Shown here in pieces: positions 26,261 through 35,319 of a DNA stretch of 64,000 nt. The notes under the pieces were generated by a model, which ran no database searches, was not told the DNA's origin, and saw only the letters and a program-made list of their open reading frames with translations. Position numbers and translations under genes: made by a program. The DNA lies in assembly GCA_001664505.1 (NCBI GenBank), contig CP011806.1:5480589-5544588 (forward strand), in the 5' to 3' direction. Positions within the stretch are counted from its first letter, which is position 1. Each line of letters begins with the position of its first letter. The stretch is from Acidobacteria bacterium Mor1 (GTDB taxonomy: Bacteria; Acidobacteriota; Polarisedimenticolia; Polarisedimenticolales; Polarisedimenticolaceae).

Positions 26261-27160
26261 TCAGTGGGCGGTGGCGCGGACGTCGAGCATGCCTTCGAGT
26301 TCGGCGATGCCCCGGCGCGACAGCCGCGCGGCCAGCCGGGAGGGCGCGGCTCCGAAGGCTTGGCGAAAGGCGTAGGTGAAGTGGCTGTGGCTGGAGAAGC
26401 CGAGGTCGGTGGCCAGGGCATCGAGGCGGCCGGCGGAATCCGGCAGCCGCCGCAACGCGTGGCGCAGCCTCAGGTGCGTCAGGTAGCGGTGCACCGTGCT
26501 CCCGGTGCGCTTCTTGAACAGCCGGCAGAGCTGAAATTGGGAGACACCGGCGGCGCCTGCGATTCGCTCCAGGGTCAACGGCTGATCGAAGTGCAGAGCC
26601 ATGATCGCCTTGGCCACCTCGACCGCCTCGTGGTGTCGTTCGTTGAGCGAACCGGGCCGCGCGCCACGCTCCCGATAGGCATGGCCGACCGCGCGCCGCA
26701 CGATGCCGAGCACCGCCTCTTCGACCCGCAGCGGGTCCGGTTCGTCGGTGGTCTCGAGGTATTCGAGCAGCAGCCGGTGGGTCAGGAACAGATCGGCGGG
26801 GCAGGGGCCGTGGTCGAAGATGAAGGGGCGTTGCCCCCGCTCTTCCACGGCAGGGTCGAAGGCGGCCACCGCGTCGCGGAAGGTCCCATCCTCGACGTGG
26901 TACCAGTGGCAGTGGTCCCCCTCGGGGCTGACCCGGTCACGCCGGTACTCCTGATTCCGGTTGTAGAACATCACCGTGTTGCAGTCGGTGACCACCGGTT
27001 GCCCGCCGTCGTGGGTGATGCTGACCGCGGTGCCGGGGAACACGATCACGGCGCGGCGGATCGGTCCCGTGCGGTTGAAGTTGGGTGCGTTTGCCGGCAG
27101 ATCGAACTGACCTACCGTGGTGGATGTGTCGTCCCGGCTGAATAGCCTCGAGTCATACAT
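26261..27160 (-). CDS. AraC family transcriptional regulator
   Basis: A 299-residue regulator. The N-terminal half is a cupin-like effector domain (FPGTAVSITHDGGQPVVTDC, MFYNRNQEYRRDRVSPEGDH). The C-terminal ~100 residues are the AraC double helix-turn-helix: PLTLERIAGAAGVSQFQLCR, LFKKRTGSTVHRYLTHLRLR, then the second motif LGFSSHSHFTYAFRQAFG. AGAGGGGGGA precedes the ATG. The effector is unknown. It is transcribed in the same direction as the exporter/two-component operon upstream but separated from it by 302 bases, so it is probably an independent unit. Confidence 0.92.
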   Translation of the reverse strand: MYDSRLFSRDDTSTTVGQFDLPANAPNFNRTGPIRRAVIVFPGTAVSITHDGGQPVVTDCNTVMFYNRNQEYRRDRVSPEGDHCHWYHVEDGTFRDAVAAFDPAVEERGQRPFIFDHGPCPADLFLTHRLLLEYLETTDEPDPLRVEEAVLGIVRRAVGHAYRERGARPGSLNERHHEAVEVAKAIMALHFDQPLTLERIAGAAGVSQFQLCRLFKKRTGSTVHRYLTHLRLRHALRRLPDSAGRLDALATDLGFSSHSHFTYAFRQAFGAAPSRLAARLSRRGIAELEGMLDVRATAH

Positions 27161-27462
27161 GATCGATCCCCCCTCTCGGCCGGCAGCGCTTCAATGCCTG
27201 GAAGCGTTGTCCCGCCGCGCCCGGAATTTAGGGCGAAAGGAGGGGTTTCAAGACGGCGCGGGAATCGATGGCGCGGAGCGCGTGCCGCAGCGAAAACCAA
27301 ACCTTTGGAGTGGGTACGGGCCCTTGGTTGCAGGATCGTCCGCAGCGCAAAATCCGGAGAAGATGAGCGCCTTGCGCTGCGTGCTGGAGGTCTTCCTCAG
27401 TCCCCTCCGGATGTGCGGATTCTTGAACCGGGAGCACCCGCGAAAGTGAGTGGTAACCCCTT
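27161..27462. other. 302-bp intergenic region upstream of the AraC gene
   Basis: This stretch lies between the end of the histidine kinase gene and the AraC start. No gene, strong hairpin or repeat was recognised in it on either strand. It presumably contains the AraC promoter. Confidence 0.5.
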
Positions 27463-28772
27463 TCAGCGCCGGGGTGGGATCGCGACGCGGAACTCGGCGC
27501 CGCCGGGTACGTTGTCCAGGCTGAATTCCAGGCCGTGGCGGTCGAGGATCTCGCGCACCAGGGTCAAGCCGAGGCCCCGGCCGTCCCGTTTGGTCGAGAA
27601 GAACGGCGAGAAGAGTTTGTCCCGGGTGTCTTCGTCGAGCCCGCCGCCGGTGTCGATCACCGCCAGCTCCCACAGGCCCTCGCGAAGCCCGAGATCGATG
27701 CGGATGGTGCCCTTGCGTTCGATCGACTCTGCGGCGTTCTTGACCACGTTCACCAGCACCTGTTCGAACTGATGCGGGTCGAGGTGCACCTGAACCTCTT
27801 CGTCGGGCAGGGTGGTCTGCAGCGTGATCTCCCGTTCGGCGAGGTCGGGGCGCAGCAGGTCCGCCAGGTCGACGATCAGACGATCGAGCCGGCAGGAGCC
27901 GGGGGTGGGTTCGGGGAGCCGCACCACGTCGGCGAAGCCGTTCATGAAGCGCTCGAGGTTCTGCAGCCGGCGCAGCGACACGTCCAGCGCCCGCTCGAAA
28001 TCCCCCCGGTCCTCGTCGCTGAGCTGGTCCCGGTAGTGGCGGCAGGATTGAAGCATCGAGCCGACGGCGCCGAGGGAGTTGTTGACCTCGTGAGACATCA
28101 TGCGGATCAGCTTGCCGTAGGCCGCCTTCTCCGATTCCCGCAGTTCCCGGGTCAGCTCCTCCAGCAGGATGAAACTGCGCTCGAAGCCCCGGTCGACGAG
28201 CCCTACCCGGCGGCAGCGGATACGCCGCCCGCCCTGGAGCGCCACGACGGTGGTGTCCCCGGTCTCCAGCCGGGCCAGCGCACGCCCCAGCGGTCCCGGA
28301 AGCTCGGCCAGGGGCAGGCCGTCAAGATCTTCCGGGGTGTTCTTCAGCATCTCGGCGGCGGCGCGGTTCGGCGTACGGACCCGCTGCTCGAAGTCGACGT
28401 TGAGGAAGCCGGAGGGCGATGCCCCCAACACCTTGTCCATCAACACGTGCTGTTCCTGGAGCTTGAGCCGCTCTTCCCGCAGCCGTTCGATCATCTCGTT
28501 GTAGATGTCGATCAGCGCGTCCATCTCCGGCTGGCCCACGTGGCGGAACTGAGACGAGAAGTCCCGTTCGCGAATCAGGTCGGCGCCGGTGCCGATCAAC
28601 TCCAGGGGTACGAAGAACTGCCGCACCAGCATGTAGCCGGCCAGGGCCGAGAGCAGGAAGACCCCCTCGGCGGCCAGCAGCCACGGTCCCGAGTCGCGAA
28701 GGGCGACCAGGGCGATCCCGCCGAGCAGCGCGTGGATCACGATCAGGTACAGCAGCAGCTTGGCGCGCAGGT

Positions 28773-28776
<4 letters not shown>
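27463..28776 (-). CDS. NtrB/NtrY-like sensor histidine kinase
   Basis: A 437-residue kinase from ATG 28776, which overlaps the regulator stop (ATGA). Two transmembrane helices (LLLYLIVIHALLGGIALVAL, LLAAEGVFLLSALAGYMLV) are followed by a HAMP-like region, a PAS domain (~105-210, LGASPSGFLNVDFEQRVRTP) and the H-box MSHEVNNSLGAV. The ATPase core has VNVVKNAAESIE (N-box), DTGGGLD (G1) and GRGLGLTLVREIL (G2). No periplasmic loop of size is present, so it likely senses through membrane or PAS. It is the last gene of the exporter operon and should phosphorylate the NtrC-type regulator encoded just before it. Confidence 0.92.
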
Positions 28777-30148
<1,372 letters not shown>

Positions 30149-30152
<4 letters not shown>

Positions 30153-31324
30153 TCGTAGTGCAGGGCCTCGGCGGGTTGGATCCGGGAGGCCAGAGCGGCA
30201 GGATACAGCCCACACGCCAGCACCAGCACGTAGATCGTCACCGCCGCGAAGGCCATGCCCCCCCAGGCCGCCCGTCCGGTGAGAAAACCGAGATCGACCA
30301 GGAGCGGGAACTGCACAACGATGACCCCGCCCAGGGCGATGGCGAAGCTGGCCAGCAGCACCAGTTCCAGCAGGATCTGGCGGTAGACGCTGCCCCGGTC
30401 GGCGCCGATGGCCCGGCGCAGTCCGATCTCGGCGGTGCGGCGGGTGACGTTCTGCCACAGCACGCCGATCAATCCGAGGGCGACCATCAGCAGCAGGAAG
30501 CCGCCGACGATGCCCAGCAGGATCAGCGGCGCCATGCGCATGCGGTTCTGCTGGCGGCGCACTTCGGCGACCCGGTCGATGCTTGCCGACCATTCGGGGC
30601 CCAGGACGGCGCGGAAGGTGTCTCTGACGGCGACCTCCAGGGATGCGTCGGCGCCCGGTTCGACCCGCAAGATGAACAGCGTGCCCGGGTGGAAACTCTC
30701 GGGGCCGTGCATCTGGAACATCACGTTGCCCGGTTTGCCGAACTCACCGTCCTTGCGGAACTCCTCGACCACGCCGGTCACGATGCCCTCGACCAACACC
30801 GGCATCCGCTGGCCCACCGGGTCCTTGTCGCCGAAGGCGACTTCCGCCAGCGCCCGGTTGATCACCACCGGCGGCCGCTCGTCGTCCCGGTCGCTGTCCT
30901 CGTAGAAGCGGCCGGCGATCAATTCGACCCCGAGGGTGTCGCCGAACTGCGGGGTGGCGTGGATCATCTCGGTGTGGATCGTGACCCCGTCGTAGTCGTC
31001 GCCGTAGACGTGGGAGCTGCCGTCGAAGACCCCGCTCCCCGAGCGGGCTACCGAGACCACACCCGGAAGGGCCTCGAGCTCCTTGTGCAGTTGCCGCAGT
31101 TGCGGCCGCTTCTCGTTGATCCACTCGAAGCCCTTGTCGGTGCTGGCGCTCAGGTTCCAGAGGTTGTCCCACTGAAAGCCGACCGGCAGCCGGTAGCGGT
31201 GGGTCATGTACAGCGCCAGGCTCGCGATCAGAAACACGACCATGAACGAGAGGAAGATCTCGAGCATGATCAGGCCGTTGGCCCGCTTGCGGTTCCAGAC
31301 GAGTTTGAGCAGGTGACGGATCAT
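30149..31324 (-). CDS. ABC transporter permease (MacB/FtsX type)
   Basis: A 391-residue permease. An N-terminal transmembrane helix (LIMLEIFLSFMVVFLIASLA) is followed by a large extracytoplasmic MacB-PCD-like domain (~50-260), then three C-terminal helices in the FtsX-type core (LILLGIVGGFLLLMVALGLI, LVLLASFAIALGGVIVVQF, GGMAFAAVTIYVLVLACGLY) with the conserved TAEIGLRRAIGA cytoplasmic motif and the terminal PAEALHYE. It overlaps the other permease by four bases. MacB-like systems are mechanotransmitters that export peptides, lipoproteins or drugs with a periplasmic adaptor, here encoded two genes upstream. Confidence 0.92.
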
Positions 31325-32565
31325 CGGGAGTCTCCTCGCAGGGCTTCTACCGGGTTCATGCGGGACATGCGCCAGGCCGGGTAGACCCCCGAGACCAGGC
31401 CGAAGATCAGCGCCAGCAGCAGGCCGTAGCCCAGGACGCGCAGGTTCAATCGGAAATGGGCGTAGGGCAGCAGGTCGGCGTTGTTGATCATGTTGAGCGC
31501 CAGCGCCGAAAGGCCCAGCGCCAGCACGCCGCCGATCAGGGTCAGCACCACGTTCTCCACGACGAACTGGCCGACCAGGGTGCGAGGGGTCGCGCCGAAG
31601 CTCTTGCGCACCCCGATTTCCGCGGCGCGTTCGAGAATCCGGCTGAGGTTCAGGTTCATCAGGTTGACCGCCGGCAGCAGCATGAACAGCAGCATCGCGC
31701 CGCCGATCAAGAGCCGCAGCAGCAGGGGCCGCGCTTCGCCCCCTTCATTGAGCATTTCCCTCGAGGTGTCGTCGAACTTGGTCAGAAGCCAGCTCTCGAG
31801 GGTGTCGTAGGTCTCCGGATCGGGCAGCTCGTAGGCGGCGATCCGTTCGTTGAACGCGGCCTGGATCTCGGGGATGTCGGCGGTGCTGCGGGCCAGCACG
31901 GCGGCGCGGAAGCCGCCCATCATCCGGGTCTTGTAGCCGGTCGAGGGCATGGTTTCGATGGGCGCGAACACCTCGCCGAAGGGCAGGTTGTTCAGCAACG
32001 AGACGTCTTCGACCACGCCGACCACCCGGAAGGTCTGATCGCCGATGCGGATGTCCTTCCCCAGCGCCGGCTCTCCGCCAAAGAAGCGCTCGCGGGTGGT
32101 CTTGTTGATCACCGCGACGAAGCGGCCCTGATCGGCGTCGTCATCGCTGAAGGGGCCGCCTTCGATGAAGGAGAAATCGAAGATGCGCCAGAAGGCGCCG
32201 TCGACCCGCTTGAGCGCCGACTCGATCTTGCGGTCATCGAGGTAGGTGACCTCGTTGTTACCGCCGCCCCCTTCGAACACCGAGATTTCCTCGGCCAGGG
32301 GCAGGTCCTTGATGAAGGTCTCGTAGAACTTGTAGCCGGGGCTGCTGGAGGATTCCCGCCCCGGACCGCTCATCATCACCTTGGTCGCCAGCAGCATGCG
32401 GTCGACGCGGGACTCGGGCGGCTGCGGCCCGAAGAGCTGGTCCAGCATCGCCGCGGCGACCACCAGCACCGTGAGGGTCAGCGCGATTCCGAACAGGCTG
32501 ATCAACGTGAAGAACTTGCGGCGCATCAGCACCTTGACCGCGAGTTTGAGGTAGTTCTTGAACAT
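31321..32565 (-). CDS. ABC transporter permease (MacB/FtsX type)
   Basis: A 414-residue permease paralogous to the next gene in the operon. Helix 1 is LISLFGIALTLTVLVVAAAM, the extracytoplasmic domain spans about 45-285 with the MacB-like DVSLLNNLPFGEVFAPIETM segment, and the C-terminal FtsX core has RAAEIGVRKSFGATPRTLVG, three helices and the ending NPVEALRGDSR. Two different permeases imply a heterodimeric transporter. It starts seven bases after the ATPase stop, and its own stop overlaps the next start. Confidence 0.92.
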   Translation of the reverse strand: MFKNYLKLAVKVLMRRKFFTLISLFGIALTLTVLVVAAAMLDQLFGPQPPESRVDRMLLATKVMMSGPGRESSSSPGYKFYETFIKDLPLAEEISVFEGGGGNNEVTYLDDRKIESALKRVDGAFWRIFDFSFIEGGPFSDDDADQGRFVAVINKTTRERFFGGEPALGKDIRIGDQTFRVVGVVEDVSLLNNLPFGEVFAPIETMPSTGYKTRMMGGFRAAVLARSTADIPEIQAAFNERIAAYELPDPETYDTLESWLLTKFDDTSREMLNEGGEARPLLLRLLIGGAMLLFMLLPAVNLMNLNLSRILERAAEIGVRKSFGATPRTLVGQFVVENVVLTLIGGVLALGLSALALNMINNADLLPYAHFRLNLRVLGYGLLLALIFGLVSGVYPAWRMSRMNPVEALRGDSR

Positions 32566-32572
32566 GTCTCGC

Positions 32573-33238
32573 TCAGTGGACCTGGCGGCCGTCGAACATG
32601 CGGATCGTGCGCTGGGTCCGCTGCCCCAGGCGATCGTCGTGGGTCACCATCACGATGGTGGTGTTCTCTTCCTTGTTCAGGGTCTCGAGGATGCCCATGA
32701 CCTCCTCGCCGTTGTGGCTGTCCAGGTTGCCGGTGGGCTCGTCGGCCAGCAGCACCTTGGGGCGGCCGACGATGGCCCGGGCGATGGCGACGCGTTGCTG
32801 TTGACCACCCGAAAGCTGGGTCGGGTAGTGGTGCACCCGGGAGGCCAGGCCGACCTTGTCCAGCGCCTGCAGCGCCGCCTGGCGCCGTTCCTTGGCGGAC
32901 ATGCTGCGGTAGAGCAGGGGAATCTCGACGTTGTCCACCACCTTCAAGTCGGAGATCAGGTGGAAGTTCTGGAAGATGAAGCCGGCCGTGCGGTTGCGGA
33001 TCCGCGCCTTGTGCTTCTCGCTGCCGCCGTTGATCGGGGTGCCGTCCAGGTGCACCGTGCCCTGGCTGGGTTCGTCCAGCAACCCCATCAGGTTCAACAG
33101 GGTCGTCTTGCCGCAGCCCGAGGGGCCCATCACCGAGACGAACGCACCCTCCTCGATGGTCAGGTTGACGTCTTCCAGGGCGGTGGTCTCGATACGGTCG
33201 GTCCGGTAGACCTTGCTCACGTTCTGAAGCTGGATCAT
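32573..33238 (-). CDS. ABC transporter ATP-binding protein (MacB/LolD type)
   Basis: A 221-residue ATPase: Walker A GPSGCGKTT at residues 38-46, the Q-loop region IFQNFHLISDL, signature LSGGQQQRVAIARA, Walker B VLLADEPTGNLDS and H-loop VTHDDRL. The LDSHNGEEVMGIL context is typical of the LolD/MacB/FtsE group that pairs with FtsX-type permeases. It overlaps the adaptor gene by four bases and lies seven bases before the first permease gene, giving a complete exporter in one operon. Confidence 0.96.
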   Translation of the reverse strand: MIQLQNVSKVYRTDRIETTALEDVNLTIEEGAFVSVMGPSGCGKTTLLNLMGLLDEPSQGTVHLDGTPINGGSEKHKARIRNRTAGFIFQNFHLISDLKVVDNVEIPLLYRSMSAKERRQAALQALDKVGLASRVHHYPTQLSGGQQQRVAIARAIVGRPKVLLADEPTGNLDSHNGEEVMGILETLNKEENTTIVMVTHDDRLGQRTQRTIRMFDGRQVH

Positions 33239-34491
33239 GGCGTGTCTCCATCCACGTCGATCTGTTCGAGGTGTTCGTAGGGCTGCATGTCGGAAATGAT
33301 GACGACCTCTCCTTCACGGGGGCCGTCCACGATCTCGTAGTAGTCGATGCCCGAGACGCCGAAGCGGGTCGGGATGCGGTCGGCCTTGCCGTCGCGCAGG
33401 ACGAAGACCGGCTGGTCCCGGTTGCCCCGCGCGAAGGGGCCGCGCTCGACCCGCAGGACGTTCTCGCGGACCTCGGTGACCACCATCACGTCGACCCGCA
33501 GGTTGGCCCGCAGGCCGTCGTGGTCCGGGTCGTCGAGGACCACGTCGAAGCGGGCCAGGCCGTCCTCGATCGAGGGGTGCACCACGTCGACCCGGCCGTC
33601 CAATGTGGTGTCGCCGGCCTTGATCCGGGCAGGCATGCCCCGCTCGACCCGCTTGATGTAGGCGTCGGAGACGGTGGCCTCGACCCGGAAGCTGTTCAGG
33701 TCGGCGATGCGGGCGATCTCTTGCCCGGCGGTGATCGCGGCCCCCTCCTGGGGCACGACCCAGGTGACGACCCCTTCCCGGTCGGCCCGGGTCTCGGCCA
33801 GCTCCAGGCGGTGCCGGGTTTCGTCCCGTTCCTTGACCAGGATGGTGGCGTCCAGGTCGAGGCGCTCGAGCTTGGCCGCGGTGGAGCGGCGGGCCACGTC
33901 CACCGATTCGTTGAGCTGTTCCAGCTCGACCTCGCTCTTCTTGAGCTCGACCTCGGTCTGGCGCAGGGTGGTTTCGGAGGTCAGGCCGTCGCCGTGGAGC
34001 TCCCGCTGCTGGCTGACCCGGTAGCGCTGGAGTTCGACATCCAACTCCTTGGCCTGGATGCGGCCGGTCAGGTCGGAGAGTTCCTTTTCCAGGGCGAGCT
34101 CCATCTCCCTGCGCTCGGCCCGCTTCTGGGCGATGCGCTCGGTCAGCCGGTCGAGCTGCAGCCGGGTCGCCGAGGAATCCAGTTCGACGATGGCGTCTCC
34201 CGCGGCAACGGCATCTCCGGGGCGCTTGAGGATCCGCAGGACCCGGGCGGCGTCGGGGCTGGTCAGGACCTTCTCGTAGGCCGGCAGCACCGTTCCCGAG
34301 GCGCGCAGGCTGGCCTCGACCCGGCCGGTATCCACGACCGAAGTGCGCAGCCGGGCGTAGGAAACCGAGGGGGAGACCAGGCCGGGGAGCCACAGCAGCG
34401 CGGCGACGGCCAGTCCGGCCAGGGCCGCCCCTCCGGTGATGCGCTTGAACGTCTGGCGGCGGCGGAGCGAAAGATCGATCTCGCGGTCCAC
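33235..34491 (-). CDS. Periplasmic adaptor (HlyD/MacA family) of the exporter operon
   Basis: A 418-residue protein from GTG 34491 with a G-rich ribosome site (GGGGGGAAAC). An N-terminal membrane anchor (GGAALAGLAVAALLWLPGLV) is followed by a lipoyl-like half (AVAAGDAIVELDSSATRLQL), a long coiled-coil hairpin (~110-225, charged AQKRAERREMELALEKELSD), the second lipoyl half (EGVVTWVVPQEGAAI) and beta-barrel and membrane-proximal domains. It is the first gene of the six-gene operon. The operon promoter matches sigma-54 consensus 75 bases upstream. The coiled-coil may reach an outer-membrane channel, which is not encoded here. Confidence 0.92.
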   Translation of the reverse strand: MDREIDLSLRRRQTFKRITGGAALAGLAVAALLWLPGLVSPSVSYARLRTSVVDTGRVEASLRASGTVLPAYEKVLTSPDAARVLRILKRPGDAVAAGDAIVELDSSATRLQLDRLTERIAQKRAERREMELALEKELSDLTGRIQAKELDVELQRYRVSQQRELHGDGLTSETTLRQTEVELKKSEVELEQLNESVDVARRSTAAKLERLDLDATILVKERDETRHRLELAETRADREGVVTWVVPQEGAAITAGQEIARIADLNSFRVEATVSDAYIKRVERGMPARIKAGDTTLDGRVDVVHPSIEDGLARFDVVLDDPDHDGLRANLRVDVMVVTEVRENVLRVERGPFARGNRDQPVFVLRDGKADRIPTRFGVSGIDYYEIVDGPREGEVVIISDMQPYEHLEQIDVDGDTP

Positions 34492-34565
34492 GTTTCCCCC
34501 CGGGCCCCGGGAACTTCCCTCCGAACGCGGTGTCCGGAGCGGGCGAGGCCACGACTGGGACTACT

Positions 34566-34580
34566 GCAAGGCCGGGGCCA
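34566..34580 (-). promoter_or_regulatory. Predicted sigma-54 promoter of the exporter/two-component operon
   Basis: On the minus strand TGGCCCCGGCCTTGC has the invariant GG and GC dinucleotides at the -24/-12 spacing (GG-N10-GC), with TGGC and TTGC blocks and A after. Predicted start near 34555 gives a ~64-base leader. The operon it drives encodes an NtrC-family activator, which requires this kind of promoter. Confidence 0.7.
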
Positions 34581-34629
34581 ATCGGAACCCGCCGGAAACG
34601 GCCGAATGCGGGCCCCGGCCCGCGCAAAG

Positions 34630-34645
34630 TGTTCGATTCCGAACA
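34630..34645. promoter_or_regulatory. Candidate upstream activator site (inverted repeat)
   Basis: TGTTCG-ATTC-CGAACA is a perfect 6-bp inverted repeat with a 4-bp spacer, about 75-90 bases upstream of the predicted start of the sigma-54 transcript. That is a usual position for an NtrC-type enhancer site; the sequence lies in the divergent intergenic region. Confidence 0.55.
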
Positions 34646-34746
34646 GTCCCGTTCGGTGCCGCACGGCTGTCCTATAGGCTCGGGAGCAAGGCCACGCATC
34701 TCACGAACGAGCGCGAGAGAGACCCACCGACCAGGAAGGGGTGACG

Positions 34747-35319
34747 ATGGCAGTAGAGCTGGTTTCCGAGACGACCGAGACCACCCAGGTGGACGCCCGC
34801 AGCGAGCTGACCCGTGAGCTGGAGAGCCTGCACGGTCAGAGCTTCGGCTGGGCGATGTCCTGCTGCGGCTGGCGCCGCGCCGAGGCGGAGGAGGTACTTC
34901 AGACCGCCTATCTCCGTGTGCTGGACGGCCATGCCCGTTTCGGCGGCCGGTCGACCCTTCGAACCTGGTTCTTCGGTGTCGTACGCCGGGTAGCCGGGGA
35001 GCGGCGCCGCTCCCAGGCGATTCGCAACGCCGCCTTCCTGCGCTTCCGTTCCCGCGAGCCGGAGCCCGATCCCGCTCCCGATCCGGAAGGTCTCTCGGAA
35101 CGTGCTCGTGCCCACGCCCGCCTCTGCGCCTGCTTGCGCAAGCTGTCCCGCCGCCAGCGCGAAGTGCTGCACCTCGTCTTCTACCAGGAGATGACGGTGG
35201 AGGACGCCGCCGCGGTGATGGGGCTTCCGGTGGGCACCGCTCGAACGCACTACGGCCGCGGCAAGGCGCAACTGCGCAAGCTGCTCGACGCCTCGCCGGC
35301 CGAAGGAGATGCGCGATGA
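34747..35319 (+). CDS. ECF-type RNA polymerase sigma factor
   Basis: A 190-residue sigma factor from ATG 34747 (AAGGGG six bases before; a GTG at 34741 is possible). Region 2 is recognisable (AEEVLQTAYLRVLDGHARFG, STLRTWFFGVVRRVAGERRR) and region 4 (LRKLSRRQREVLHLVFYQEM, VEDAAAVMGLPVGTARTHYG). A Pro/Asp/Glu-rich linker separates them. The stop overlaps the VWA protein start by four bases, so the two are translationally coupled. The VWA protein has a cytoplasmic N-terminal tail and one transmembrane helix, the topology of a membrane anti-sigma factor, so it may control this sigma factor (inference). Confidence 0.9.
   Translation: MAVELVSETTETTQVDARSELTRELESLHGQSFGWAMSCCGWRRAEAEEVLQTAYLRVLDGHARFGGRSTLRTWFFGVVRRVAGERRRSQAIRNAAFLRFRSREPEPDPAPDPEGLSERARAHARLCACLRKLSRRQREVLHLVFYQEMTVEDAAAVMGLPVGTARTHYGRGKAQLRKLLDASPAEGDAR

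Noticed and set aside
34630..34645. Possible tRNA T-loop because of GTTCGATTCC
   Set aside because: The adjoining bases do not form a T stem (only one pair closes the loop), and no acceptor or anticodon arm is present; the sequence is a perfect inverted repeat instead.
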